Shown piece after piece: positions 1-8,547 of a stretch of 64,000 nucleotides of DNA (position 1 is its first letter; each line of letters starts with the position of its first letter). The notes under the pieces were generated by a model. The model was not told the origin of the DNA, did not search any database, and saw nothing but the letters and a program-made list of their open reading frames with translations. The stretch lies in NCBI RefSeq assembly GCF_011927835.1, contig NZ_JAATJH010000005.1:372001-436000 (forward strand), given 5' to 3'. The translations under genes and the position numbers were made by a program. The DNA is from Neolewinella antarctica. GTDB lineage: Bacteria; Bacteroidota; Bacteroidia; Chitinophagales; Saprospiraceae.

Positions 1-1
1 G

Positions 2-1630
2 CGGATGAACGACGTTGAGGTGCTGGAGGAGGAAGGTGAAAGCGATGAAGTAGATGACGACGACGATGACAGTGACGACGAAGACAAAAAAGAGGAAGAA
101 GCACCCGCCGTCCAAATCGACTTTGCCGACATTGAACAGCGCATCATCGACCTACCCATGTCCGCCGGTAGCTACGATAATCTCGCGGCAACGGAAAGTG
201 GCTTGCTATTCATCTCCCGCACCGACGAGGGCAGCAAACTCATGCACTTCTCCCTGGAAGAACAAGAGGCTAAAGAAGTTATGGAGGCGGACGGCTTTAT
301 GCTGAGCAGCAATGGCTCCAAAATGCTCGTCAACGCGGATGGCACCTGGATGCTCGGCGATACGGGGAAACAAGCTGAAGACAAGGTGAGCCTCGACGGC
401 CTCCGCGTGAAAATCGACCCCCGCGCCGAGTGGGCCAACATCTTCCAGGAAGCCTGGCGCGTCAACCGCGACTTCTTCTACGACCCCGGCATGCACGGCG
501 TCGACTGGAAAGCTGCGCGGGAGAAATACGAACCCTTCGTCGCGCAGGTCCCCACCCAGGACGATCTCTACGAAGTGATGACCTGGATGATGAGCGAGCT
601 CGGCGTCGGCCACCACCGTTTTTCAGGCCCCGCCCCACTAACGGATCGCCCCGATCGGATATCTGGTGGTCTCCTCGGTGCTGACCTGGCGGTGGAAAAT
701 GGTCGCTACCGCATCAAAAAGATTTTCGGCGGCCTCAACTGGAACCCTGATTTGCGGAGCCCGCTCACGGAGCCCGGCGTCAATGTAGAAGCAGGGGAAT
801 ACATCATCGCCGTAGATGGCCAAAACGTCGTCGGTACGGATAACTTTTACCGATTTTTCGAAGACAAAGCCAGCCGCATCGTTACCTTGACCGTCGCTCC
901 GAACGCAGACGGCAGCAACTCTCGCGACGTAGAAGTCACGACGATCGACGGCGAATACGACCTTCGCAACCGCGACTGGGTGGAGGGCAACCTCAAACGC
1001 GTAACCGAGGCGACGGACGGGCGCGTAGCCTACGTATACGTCCCCAACACCGCCGGCGCCGGCCACCAGTACTTCAAGCGCTACTTCTTCCCCCAGGTGA
1101 ACCGCCAAGCCATTATCGTTGACGAACGCTTCAACGCTGGCGGGCAGATTGCCGATTATTACGTCGAGTTGCTTAGCCGGCCTTACCAAAATAGCTGGAC
1201 CTACCGCTACGGTGCCGATCAGCAGGGGCCGCTGGCGGCAATTCACGGGCCGAAAATATTATTGGCCAATGAGATGGCTGGCTCCGGCGGCGACCTTTTT
1301 CCCTACTTGTGGAAATTGTACGGCCTCGGCCCCATCGTAGGTAAGCGGACTTGGGGCGGACTGGTCGGCGTCCTCGGTTACCCTGAATTCATTGACGGTG
1401 GTTCCGTCACCGCGCCCAACGTCGGGTTCTGGGATAAGGATGGTTACAGCGTGGAGAACGAAGGCGTCGCGCCGGATATCGAAGTCGATCAGTTGCCGGC
1501 CATGATGAATGAGGGCCGCGATCCGCAACTGGAACGGGCGATCACGGAGATCTTAAAAGCATTGGAGGAGAACCCGCCGGTGGTGCGGGAGCGGCCGGCG
1601 TTTGAGGTGCGGGGGACGGGGCGGAAGTAG
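2..1630 (+). CDS. Tricorn-type S41 peptidase, C-terminal part (cut by window start)
   Basis: This is the C-terminal 540 or so residues of a tricorn-protease homologue; the frame is open to the left edge, so the start is outside the window. The visible order is an acidic low-complexity linker (about residues 6-30), the last beta-propeller blade, an alpha/beta C1 domain (from about residue 140), a PDZ-like segment (about 225-300) and the S41 catalytic C2 domain. The nucleophile is probably Ser427 in NEMAGSGGD. A conserved His lies in ELGVGHHRF, where the classical Ser-His pair reads Gly-His, and a conserved acidic residue lies in NEGVAPDIEV. Full-length relatives have about 1,050-1,100 residues with an N-terminal propeller, which is missing here only because of the window edge. 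In the family these enzymes trim oligopeptides; in Bacteroidota they are usually exported, but no signal peptide can be seen here. Family assignment is firm; substrate is unknown. Confidence 0.9.
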   Translation, partial: RMNDVEVLEEEGESDEVDDDDDDSDDEDKKEEEAPAVQIDFADIEQRIIDLPMSAGSYDNLAATESGLLFISRTDEGSKLMHFSLEEQEAKEVMEADGFMLSSNGSKMLVNADGTWMLGDTGKQAEDKVSLDGLRVKIDPRAEWANIFQEAWRVNRDFFYDPGMHGVDWKAAREKYEPFVAQVPTQDDLYEVMTWMMSELGVGHHRFSGPAPLTDRPDRISGGLLGADLAVENGRYRIKKIFGGLNWNPDLRSPLTEPGVNVEAGEYIIAVDGQNVVGTDNFYRFFEDKASRIVTLTVAPNADGSNSRDVEVTTIDGEYDLRNRDWVEGNLKRVTEATDGRVAYVYVPNTAGAGHQYFKRYFFPQVNRQAIIVDERFNAGGQIADYYVELLSRPYQNSWTYRYGADQQGPLAAIHGPKILLANEMAGSGGDLFPYLWKLYGLGPIVGKRTWGGLVGVLGYPEFIDGGSVTAPNVGFWDKDGYSVENEGVAPDIEVDQLPAMMNEGRDPQLERAITEILKALEENPPVVRERPAFEVRGTGRK

Positions 1631-1664
1631 TACGAATTTATTCCATGAAGTATGGTCGGATAAG

Positions 1665-1715
1665 TCCCGGAGGGGCGTCTACCGTAGCGAGGGTGCGTAG
1701 CCCCTCGTTTTCGTT
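1665..1715. repeat. Dispersed CCCGGAGGG-hairpin element, copy 1
   Basis: An intergenic element begins CCCGGAGGGGCGTCTA and ends with a hairpin: stem CGAGGG (1688-1693) pairs with CCCTCG (1702-1707), followed by TTTTCGTT. A second copy lies at 5937-5986 with the same flanks but a different, still perfectly paired stem. It resembles a repeat I recall between genes in many Bacteroidota genomes. Function unknown. Confidence 0.6.
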
Positions 1716-1740
1716 ATGAATAGCTAATCATAATAAATAT

Positions 1741-1760
1741 GCGCGGTCGCTGGTGCCAGG
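1741..1760 (+). repeat. GC-rich dispersed 20-mer, copy f (variant)
   Basis: GCGCGGTCGCTGGTGCCAGG matches the dispersed consensus GCGCGGNCGCGGGTGCNGGG with few changes. Other copies are at 8329, 12566, 20893, 25488, 49191 (minus), 52682 (minus) and 54884. This copy is intergenic, just upstream of the pterin dehydratase gene. Confidence 0.5.
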
Positions 1761-1842
1761 TGAATGAAGGAAAAGCAAAGGAAAGCACCCACAACATTCA
1801 CCCCCGCCCCAACGTCTAACCGAAGCGATAACCAAGCCCCCC

Positions 1843-2091
1843 ATGACCAACTGGAAAGAAGAAAACAACGCCCTCCACCAAGAATACAAGTTCCAAGACT
1901 TTACCCAAGCCTTCGCCTTCATGGCCGAAGTAGCCTTTGCCGCCGAAGCAGCTAACCACCACCCGAACTGGAGCAACGTCTACAACACCGTCACCATCAA
2001 ACTGACGACGCACGACGCCGGCAACACGGTGACGGAAAAGGACCGGAAACTGGCTAACAAAATCAGTGCGATCTTTGCCCGCTATGCGTAA
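1843..2091 (+). CDS. 4a-hydroxytetrahydrobiopterin (pterin-4a-carbinolamine) dehydratase
   Basis: An 82-residue cytosolic protein of the PCD/DCoH family, full length for the family. It dehydrates 4a-hydroxytetrahydrobiopterin formed by aromatic amino-acid hydroxylases, so that the pterin cofactor can be recycled. The sequence shows the family signature HHPNW at residues 39-43 (two active-site His) and the later block LTTHDAGNTVTEKDRKLA that normally carries the third His. It starts at the ATG at 1843 and its stop overlaps the start of the following TPR gene (ATG at 2084), so the two are probably translated in a coupled way. No hydroxylase gene is seen in the window, so its partner is unknown. 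Confidence 0.9.
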   Translation: MTNWKEENNALHQEYKFQDFTQAFAFMAEVAFAAEAANHHPNWSNVYNTVTIKLTTHDAGNTVTEKDRKLANKISAIFARYA

Positions 2092-3553
2092 GTTATTCTC
2101 TCTCCTGTTTCTCTGCCTGTTTACCGCCACCAGCCTCACGGCTGGAGAGCGTTACTACGATTTTAACGACCGCGCCCAGGCCATCTACACCGAGATCTTC
2201 GCCCTCGAACTCGACCGTGCCGAACTGGACATCCAGGCCTTCCGCCGCACCAACCCCACCAACCTCGTCGCCGAGCACCTGGAGAGTTACCTGGATTTCT
2301 TCCAGCTCTACCTCAGCGGCAACGAGCGTCTCGATGCCCGGCTAGAGAGCCGTTTCGACCGTCGCCACGAAGCCCTGGAATCTGGTGATGATGACGACCC
2401 TTTCTACCGCTACGCCCTGGCGGAAAACTACCTTCACCGCAGCCTGATCGACCTCCGCTTCGAGCGCTACTTGGCCGCTTTCCGAAACCTCAACCGGGCT
2501 AATAAATTGCTGCGCGATAATGCTGAGCGCTTCCCCGCTTTTTTGCCGAATTATAAAGATCTTGGTGTCCTACACGCTGCCGTGGGGTCTATTCCACCCT
2601 CCTACAAATGGGGCGTAGAACTCTTTTCTTCCCTCAACGGCACCATCGCCGAAGGACGGCGGGAAATGCAACGGGCCTTGCTGGATACAGAAAGTCCTTT
2701 CTACTTGGAAACAACCGTAGTGGCCGCCTTCGTAGAGCTGCACCTGGCGGGTAACCCCGAACGCGCTTACCGAATGGTGAACGAACTGGCACTGAATCCT
2801 GAAGCCAGCGGTTTACACTGCTTCGTCAGAGCTAATTTAGCGATCTACAACGGACGAAACGCAGAGGCCATCAGAATTTTGGAAGCCCAGCCCCGCGGCG
2901 GTACGGCAACTGACTTTCCTTACCTGGATTTCATGCTCGGCTTGGCAAAAGTGCGCAGCCTCGACCCGCTCGCCAGAATTCATTTTCAGTCCTTCATCAG
3001 TCGCTACGCCGGTCGCCACTTCAAGGAAGAGGCCCGGCAAAAGATCGCCTGGTCCTACCTGCTCCAAGGTGACGAGCAGAACTACCGCAAGACCATTCTC
3101 AACATCAACGGCGGCAGCAATGCCGGTGGTGACGAAAATGCCGCCCGGGAAGCCGCCGCCGACCGACCACCCCACGTTGGGCTCCTCCGCGCGCGCCTGC
3201 TCTTCGACGGAAATTATTGCACCCGCGCCCGCGCCCAACTAAATGCCATCGACCAGCAAACGCTAACCGAACTCGAAAAACTAGAATTCCTCTACCGCAC
3301 CGGCAGGGTATACGAAGGCCTCAAAGATTACGAAAACGCGCTATCCTTTTATGGGCAAACCGTCACCAAGGGCCGCGACAATCCCGCCTACTTCGCCTGC
3401 AAATCCGCCCTACAGGCCGGCTTAGTAGAAGAGAAAAGAAGCAACAACCAACTAGCGGAGGAACATTTCCGTACCTGCCTCGACATCTCCCCAGCGGAGT
3501 ACAAAGCAGGCCTACACACTTTAGCAAATGCCGGACTTTCACGAGTAAAATAA
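2084..3553 (+). CDS. Exported TPR-repeat protein
   Basis: A 489-residue protein starting at the ATG at 2084, which overlaps the previous stop; an in-frame ATG at 2066 would add six residues before the signal peptide and is less likely. It has a signal peptide (about residues 1-20, ending TSLTAG) and then helical repeats. Tetratricopeptide-like pairs are clearest at the C-terminus (from about residue 390, with LEKLEFLYRTGRVYEGLKDY and the following AEEHFRTCLDISP). The middle block on filling, groups and ranks of helices resembles the outer-membrane-associated TPR proteins common in Bacteroidota. It probably sits in the periplasm as a protein-binding scaffold. Partner and pathway are unknown; the coupling with the pterin dehydratase gives no obvious functional link. 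Confidence 0.75.
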   Translation: MRKLFSLLFLCLFTATSLTAGERYYDFNDRAQAIYTEIFALELDRAELDIQAFRRTNPTNLVAEHLESYLDFFQLYLSGNERLDARLESRFDRRHEALESGDDDDPFYRYALAENYLHRSLIDLRFERYLAAFRNLNRANKLLRDNAERFPAFLPNYKDLGVLHAAVGSIPPSYKWGVELFSSLNGTIAEGRREMQRALLDTESPFYLETTVVAAFVELHLAGNPERAYRMVNELALNPEASGLHCFVRANLAIYNGRNAEAIRILEAQPRGGTATDFPYLDFMLGLAKVRSLDPLARIHFQSFISRYAGRHFKEEARQKIAWSYLLQGDEQNYRKTILNINGGSNAGGDENAAREAAADRPPHVGLLRARLLFDGNYCTRARAQLNAIDQQTLTELEKLEFLYRTGRVYEGLKDYENALSFYGQTVTKGRDNPAYFACKSALQAGLVEEKRSNNQLAEEHFRTCLDISPAEYKAGLHTLANAGLSRVK

Positions 3554-3686
3554 TGGTATAAACACTACTCGTTTCCTGAGTGACGACGGTGCTACTATCA
3601 CACCTTCTTCTCTCTCCTTTATCCTCCTCCACTTCCTACGGAAACCGCCGGAGGCACCTTAGCTTGTTAGTTAAACTAAGTCAACC

Positions 3687-3694
3687 TATCTTTG
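3687..3694 (+). promoter_or_regulatory. Bacteroidota -7 promoter box for nadE
   Basis: TATCTTTG matches the Bacteroidota -7 consensus TAnnTTTG exactly. A CTTG at 3663-3666, 20 bases upstream, is a reasonable -33 element. The nadE ATG follows at 3714, giving a very short leader of roughly 15 bases. Confidence 0.65.
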
Positions 3695-3713
3695 CCCCAC
3701 CAAAGCGAAAACC

Positions 3714-5354
3714 ATGAACATAGCCCTAGCCCAAATAAACGTCCACGTAGGAAATTTCGCCGCCAACCTAGAAAAAATGCTAGGCTACGTAGCAAACGCA
3801 AAAGAACAGGGCGCAGACATCGTCGTCTTCCCCGAGCTAGCCACCACCGGCTACCCGCCCCGCGACTTTTTAGAGTTTGACGACTTTATCGACAAAGCGG
3901 AAGAAGTTGTAAACGAACTAGCAAAAGCCGCCGAAGGCATCGCGATCGTCGTCGGCTCCGTGAGCCGCAATCCGGTGGTGGAGGGAAAAGACTTGTACAA
4001 TAGCGTCTATTTCCTGTCCGGCGGCCGCATCCAGCAGGTGCAGCATAAGACGCTGCTGCCGACTTACGACATCTTCGACGAATACCGCTACTTCGAGCCG
4101 GCGCACGAATGGAACGTGGTCCGCTACCAGGACAAAACGATCGCCATGGTCGTCTGCGAAGACAGCTGGAACGTCGGCAACGAAAACCCACTCTACAAGA
4201 TCAACCCGATGGACCAGATGATGGCCCACAAGCCCGATCTGATCATCAACGTCTCCGCCTCCCCCTTCAATTACGAACACGCCGCCGAGCGTGTACGGGT
4301 CATGAAAGTCAATGCGGAACGCTACGGTATTCCGCTTTACCTGGTCAACCACGTCGGCGCGCAAACCGAGGTGCTTTTTGACGGTGGCTCCGTTGTCGTC
4401 AACCAGAAAGGGGACGTGATCGACGAGCTTCCCTACTTCCAGGAGTCCATGCGTATTTTCAACACGGAAGAAGTCTGGTCGGGTGACAACATCTCCGGCG
4501 AGCAGCCGCGAAATAAGATGACGCTAATCCACGATGGGATCGTGATGGGGATCAAAAATTACTTCGGTAAGCTAGGCTTCAAGAAAGCTATTTTGGGCCT
4601 GAGCGGTGGTATCGACTCCGCACTGGTTGCCGTACTCGCCGCCCGCGCGCTTGGGCCGGACAACGTCCGCTGCATCCTCATGCCGAGCCAGCACAGTTCC
4701 GACCACAGCGTGAATGACGCCCGCCAGTTAGCCGAAAACTTGGGTTGTCAGTACGACATCGTTCCGATTGAAAGCATTTACAATAGTTATATGGACGTTC
4801 TGAAGCCTTTCTACTGGGGCAAGCCGGAGGGGCTGGCCGAAGAAAACCTCCAGGCCCGCGCCCGGGGGATGCTGCTTATGGCCTTCTCCAACAAGTTCGG
4901 TAACATCCTGCTTAACACCTCCAATAAATCCGAAATGGCCGTCGGCTACGGTACGCTTTACGGTGATATGTGTGGCGGCCTGAGCGTGATCGGCGACGTC
5001 TACAAAACGGAATGCTTCGAACTGGCTCGATACATGAATAAAGACGGTGAAGTCATCCCCGAAAACATCATCACCAAGCCACCGAGCGCGGAACTGAAGC
5101 CGGACCAATTCGACTCCGACAGCTTACCCCCGTACGATCAACTCGATGCGGTGCTCTATCAGTACGTAGAAATGACCCAGTCTCCCCAGGACATTATCGA
5201 CATGGGCTTCGACGCCGAACTCGTTCGGAAAACGCTTCGCTTAGTCAACATCAATGAATTTAAGCGCTACCAGACGGCGCCCGTGTTGCGGGTGAGTAAA
5301 AAAGCTTTTGGGATGGGTCGGCGGTTGCCGATTGTTGGGAAGTACTTGAATTAA
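3714..5354 (+). CDS. nadE: Glutamine-dependent NAD+ synthetase
   Basis: A 546-residue cytosolic enzyme for the last step of NAD synthesis: nicotinate adenine dinucleotide plus glutamine and ATP to NAD+. The N-terminal nitrilase-type glutaminase domain (about residues 1-260) shows the Glu-Lys-Cys triad: Glu41 in FPELATTGYPPRD, Lys112 in QHKTLLPTYD and Cys148 in VVCEDSW. The C-terminal synthetase domain (about 275-546) begins with the PP-loop SGGIDS at 297-302, which binds ATP. Because it has its own glutaminase domain, no separate amidotransferase is needed. The start at 3714 fits the nitrilase fold exactly and sits just after a good -7 box. It stands alone between the TPR gene and the convergent globin gene. 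Confidence 0.96.
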   Translation: MNIALAQINVHVGNFAANLEKMLGYVANAKEQGADIVVFPELATTGYPPRDFLEFDDFIDKAEEVVNELAKAAEGIAIVVGSVSRNPVVEGKDLYNSVYFLSGGRIQQVQHKTLLPTYDIFDEYRYFEPAHEWNVVRYQDKTIAMVVCEDSWNVGNENPLYKINPMDQMMAHKPDLIINVSASPFNYEHAAERVRVMKVNAERYGIPLYLVNHVGAQTEVLFDGGSVVVNQKGDVIDELPYFQESMRIFNTEEVWSGDNISGEQPRNKMTLIHDGIVMGIKNYFGKLGFKKAILGLSGGIDSALVAVLAARALGPDNVRCILMPSQHSSDHSVNDARQLAENLGCQYDIVPIESIYNSYMDVLKPFYWGKPEGLAEENLQARARGMLLMAFSNKFGNILLNTSNKSEMAVGYGTLYGDMCGGLSVIGDVYKTECFELARYMNKDGEVIPENIITKPPSAELKPDQFDSDSLPPYDQLDAVLYQYVEMTQSPQDIIDMGFDAELVRKTLRLVNINEFKRYQTAPVLRVSKKAFGMGRRLPIVGKYLN

Positions 5355-5403
5355 GTCTTTTCTTGATCTCAACCTTACACCCGCATCAGTGCCTAACTGC
5401 TTT

Positions 5404-5790
5404 CTACTGAATAATCGGCCCCCGCTCGCCCCGTGGCTTGATTTTTGCGCGTAGCACTTCGCCCATTATTTCAACTCTGCGTAGCGCCTCTTCCGTTACG
5501 GGCCCCATGTGCGTTTCCCGAATTAACGAGGAGAACATCTCCGTCCAACGGTCCACGTGCGCCGCCGCAATCGGTAGCCGCATGTGCTTCCACATGAACC
5601 CGCCCGGATAACTCGACTCACCGAGCAGCACCGTGCACCAGAAATCAGTCACCGTACCGAGGTGCCCCGACCAGTCGCCGTGGCCGAGCGCGCCGAGAAA
5701 TACGGGGCCGAGTAGTTCGTCGGTGCGGGCCTGCTGATAGAAGGTTTGTAGGAGCGCGTCGATTTTTCGGCGGGTGTCTAGGTCGGTCAT
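5404..5790 (-). CDS. Group III truncated haemoglobin
   Basis: A 128-residue globin of the short 2-on-2 type. The proximal haem ligand is His78 in LPIAAAHVDRW, in the typical LPI...HFxRW setting of group III trHbs, and aromatic residues FWCTVLLG precede it as in helix E of the family. Helix B carries VFLGAL. Group III globins bind O2 or NO in the cytosol, with roles in redox or NO handling proposed but not settled. The gene converges on nadE with a 49-base gap. Start codon at 5790 gives the expected short N-terminus (MTDLDTRRKIDALLQTFY). No reductase or NO-related neighbour helps to define its job. Confidence 0.87.
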   Translation of the reverse strand: MTDLDTRRKIDALLQTFYQQARTDELLGPVFLGALGHGDWSGHLGTVTDFWCTVLLGESSYPGGFMWKHMRLPIAAAHVDRWTEMFSSLIRETHMGPVTEEALRRVEIMGEVLRAKIKPRGERGPIIQ

Positions 5791-5895
5791 GATCGTATAA
5801 ACATTGTTTCCGTTGAATGTAGCATTCTCGACCCTACTAAATTATTAACACTCAAAAACACACACTAGCCCACTGCCTTGAAGACTGCAATTAAA

Positions 5896-5923
5896 AAGCC
5901 TGCTCTCTTTCGAGAGCAGGCTT
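5896..5923 (-). terminator. Rho-independent terminator of the aconitase gene
   Basis: A perfect 12-bp stem (AAGCCTGCTCTC with its complement) closes a four-base loop that reads GAAA on the minus strand, a GNRA tetraloop. On the minus strand the stem is followed by a short T run. It lies about 90 bases past the aconitase stop. On the plus strand a T run also follows after a few bases, so it may act in both directions. Confidence 0.8.
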
Positions 5924-5936
5924 ATACATTTTTTAG

Positions 5937-5986
5937 GCCCGGAGGGTCGTCTATAGTAGCGTGGGGATGCTTCCCCACGTTTTCGT
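5937..5986. repeat. Dispersed CCCGGAGGG-hairpin element, copy 2
   Basis: The second copy of the element at 1665. The flanks CCCGGAGGG, CGTCTA, GTAGCG and TTTTCGTT are kept. The stem here is CGTGGGGA (5960-5967) with TCCCCACG (5972-5979) around a TGCT loop. The stem sequence differs from copy 1 on both arms in a matched way. Confidence 0.6.
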
Positions 5987-6010
5987 TGAAAATTGTATTG
6001 AGTTTCCAAT

Positions 6011-8284
6011 CTACTTCCCAGCAGCCACATCCTCCCGAATCTTATTCAAAGCAGAACCAGCCCGCACCCAGTCAATCTGAGCCGCATTGTAAGTATGCTT
6101 CGTCTTAACAACATCAGCGGTACCGTCAGCGTGCGTGAACGTCAGTTCCAATTGCGTATTCGGCGCAAAGCTGCTGAAGTTCTTGATGCTGATCTTATCG
6201 TCCTGACGAATCTTGTCGTAGTCTTCAGGGTTAGCGAACGTCAACGCTAGCATACCTTGTTTCTTCAAGTTCGTCTCGTGGATCCGGGCGAATGACTTCA
6301 CCAGCACCGCGTGGACACCGAGGAAACGGGGCTCCATGGCCGCGTGCTCACGGGAAGAGCCTTCACCGTAGTTCTCTTCACCCACGACGATCTGGCCCAC
6401 GCCCTGGTCGCGGTACGTGATGCCGGATGTGGGTACCGGGTGGTACTCGTTCGTCAGGTAATTAATGACGGTGTTCGTCTTACCGTTAAAAGCATTCTCG
6501 GCACCGATCAGACAGTTCTGGCTGATGTTTTCCAGGTGGCCGCGGAACTTAAGCCACGGGCCGGCCATCGAAATGTGGTCGGTCGTACACTTACCTTTCG
6601 CTTTGATCAACAAGCGCATGTCCTGGACCTGGGCGTGCTGAATCGGCTTGAAGGGCGTCAGTAGTTGAAGGCGGTCGGAGGTGGGGTCAACGACGATGTT
6701 AATGCCCGAACCGTCATCGGCCGGAGCCTGGAAACCAGCATCTTCGACGGCAAAACCGTTCGGGGGAAGTTCGTAACCGCGGGGTGGGTCGAGTTTTACG
6801 TCTTCGCCCTTGTCGTTCTTCAACGTGTCCGTCAACGGGTTAAATTTCATGCTGCCAGAAAGCGCCATGGCCGTTACTAACTCGGGGCTGGCAACGAAAC
6901 CGCGGGTGGCGGGGTTACCGTCGTTCCGCTTAGCGAAGTTTCGGTTAAAGGAAGTAAGGATCGAGTTGGCGCGCGTAGGGTCATCCGTATGGCGGGCCCA
7001 CTGGCCGATGCACGGGCCACAGGCGTTCGCCAGCACGACACCGTCGATCTGCTCGAAAGCATCCAGAATGCCGTCGCGCTCCACCGTAAAGCGAATCTGC
7101 TCTGAACCGGGCGTTACCGTAAACTCTGATTTGAACTTCAGGCCTTTTGCCTTGGCGTCCTTAGCGATGTTGGCGGCGCGGTCGAGGTCCTCGTAGGAAG
7201 AGTTGGTACAGGAGCCGATCAAACCGACTTCGAGAACGGGAGGGAATTCGAACTTGTCCACGGCGGCGGCGAATTCACTGATCGGGAAAGCGCGGTCCGG
7301 TGTGTAGGGACCGTTGATGTGTGGCTCCAGGGTATTGAGGTCGATTTCGATGACCCGGTCGAAGTACTTTTCGGGGTTATCGTAGCAGGCTTGATCGCCG
7401 GTGAGGTGCTCGGCAACCTGATCGGCCAGCTCGGCCACGTCGGCGCGGTCGGTGGCTTTCAGGTAACGAGACATAGAGGCGTCGTAGCCAAAGGTGGAGG
7501 TCGTCGCACCGATCTCGGCACCCATGTTACAGATAGTTCCTTTACCGGTACAGCTAATGCTCTTAGCGCCCTCGCCGAAGTATTCGACGATCGCACCGGT
7601 TCCGCCCTTCACGGTCAGGATGCCGGCAACTTTGAGAATAACGTCTTTCGGGGTCGTCCAGCCACTGAGTTTACCGGTCAGTTTAACACCGATGACTTTG
7701 GGCTGCTTGAGTTCCCAGGGCATACCGGCCATCACGTCGACGGCGTCAGCGCCACCGACACCGATCGCGACCATACCGAGACCACCACCGTTCGGCGTGT
7801 GGCTGTCGGTTCCGATCATCATACCGCCGGGGAAGGCATAGTTTTCGAGGACGATCTGGTGGATAATACCGGCTCCGGGCTTCCAGAAACCGATGTTGTA
7901 CTTATCGGAAACGGTGCTGAGGAAGTCGTACACTTCTTTGTTCACGTCGTTGGCGACGGCGAGATCGACGTCGGCACCGACTTTGGCCTGAATGAGGTGA
8001 TCACAGTGCACGGTGGAGGGCACGGCTACTTCCGTACGGCCGGCCATCATGAACTGGAGCAGGGCCATTTGGGCCGTTGCGTCCTGCATCGCCACGCGGT
8101 CGGGCTGAAAGAAAACGTAGTCGCCGCCACGGGCGTATTCTTGTAGGGGACTCTCCGGGTGGAGGTGGGTGTAGAGAATTTTCTCGGTCAGGGTGAGGGG
8201 GCGGCCGAGTTTTTCGCGGGCTGCGGTTACTTTGCCGGGGAGGTCTGCGTAGACCTTTTTGATCAGTTCAATGTCGAATGCCAT
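6011..8284 (-). CDS. acn: Aconitate hydratase (mitochondrial-type)
   Basis: A 757-residue TCA-cycle enzyme that interconverts citrate and isocitrate through cis-aconitate. The three cysteines that bind the 4Fe-4S cluster are visible: Cys359 in [11 protein letters not shown] and Cys422 and Cys425 in [10 protein letters not shown]. The order is N-terminal catalytic domains 1-3, a linker (about 500-560), and the C-terminal swivel domain with [17 protein letters not shown]. Length and sequence fit the mitochondrial-type aconitases found in Bacteroidota rather than the longer AcnA/IRP type. The ATG at 8284 starts directly at the conserved helix [15 protein letters not shown]. It is a single gene with its own terminator at 5896-5923. 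Confidence 0.96.
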   Translation of the reverse strand: MAFDIELIKKVYADLPGKVTAAREKLGRPLTLTEKILYTHLHPESPLQEYARGGDYVFFQPDRVAMQDATAQMALLQFMMAGRTEVAVPSTVHCDHLIQAKVGADVDLAVANDVNKEVYDFLSTVSDKYNIGFWKPGAGIIHQIVLENYAFPGGMMIGTDSHTPNGGGLGMVAIGVGGADAVDVMAGMPWELKQPKVIGVKLTGKLSGWTTPKDVILKVAGILTVKGGTGAIVEYFGEGAKSISCTGKGTICNMGAEIGATTSTFGYDASMSRYLKATDRADVAELADQVAEHLTGDQACYDNPEKYFDRVIEIDLNTLEPHINGPYTPDRAFPISEFAAAVDKFEFPPVLEVGLIGSCTNSSYEDLDRAANIAKDAKAKGLKFKSEFTVTPGSEQIRFTVERDGILDAFEQIDGVVLANACGPCIGQWARHTDDPTRANSILTSFNRNFAKRNDGNPATRGFVASPELVTAMALSGSMKFNPLTDTLKNDKGEDVKLDPPRGYELPPNGFAVEDAGFQAPADDGSGINIVVDPTSDRLQLLTPFKPIQHAQVQDMRLLIKAKGKCTTDHISMAGPWLKFRGHLENISQNCLIGAENAFNGKTNTVINYLTNEYHPVPTSGITYRDQGVGQIVVGEENYGEGSSREHAAMEPRFLGVHAVLVKSFARIHETNLKKQGMLALTFANPEDYDKIRQDDKISIKNFSSFAPNTQLELTFTHADGTADVVKTKHTYNAAQIDWVRAGSALNKIREDVAAGK

Positions 8285-8328
8285 GTGCTAACTATATATT
8301 TTTGCTTGGGTGATTGACTTATTTATGT

Positions 8329-8348
8329 GCGCTATCGCGGGTGCAGGG
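8329..8348 (+). repeat. GC-rich dispersed 20-mer, copy a
   Basis: GCGCTATCGCGGGTGCAGGG lies in the divergent gap between aconitase and the T9SS cargo gene. It differs from the consensus GCGCGGNCGCGGGTGCNGGG at only two positions outside the N sites. Confidence 0.55.
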
Positions 8349-8547
8349 TAGGTGACCGAGAGAGCAAGGCTCGGGAAGATAACGCGCTAAGTTGTAAAAG
8401 GTGGATAAAGGTAGGAAAATAGGGGTGCGCGATGAATGCAAGGGGTGCCGCATCCTTAAATATTAAAAATTAGTCATTTGTCTTCCCCCGCTTTTATTTC
8501 CAACTCAGATGTCATATTTTTATCTTCATACCCTAAAACCGAACACC

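Noticed and set aside
3219-3239. Another copy of the GC-rich 20-mer inside the TPR gene
   Set aside because: Only the central part matches and the encoded CTRARAQ fits ordinary TPR helix coding, so chance is likely.
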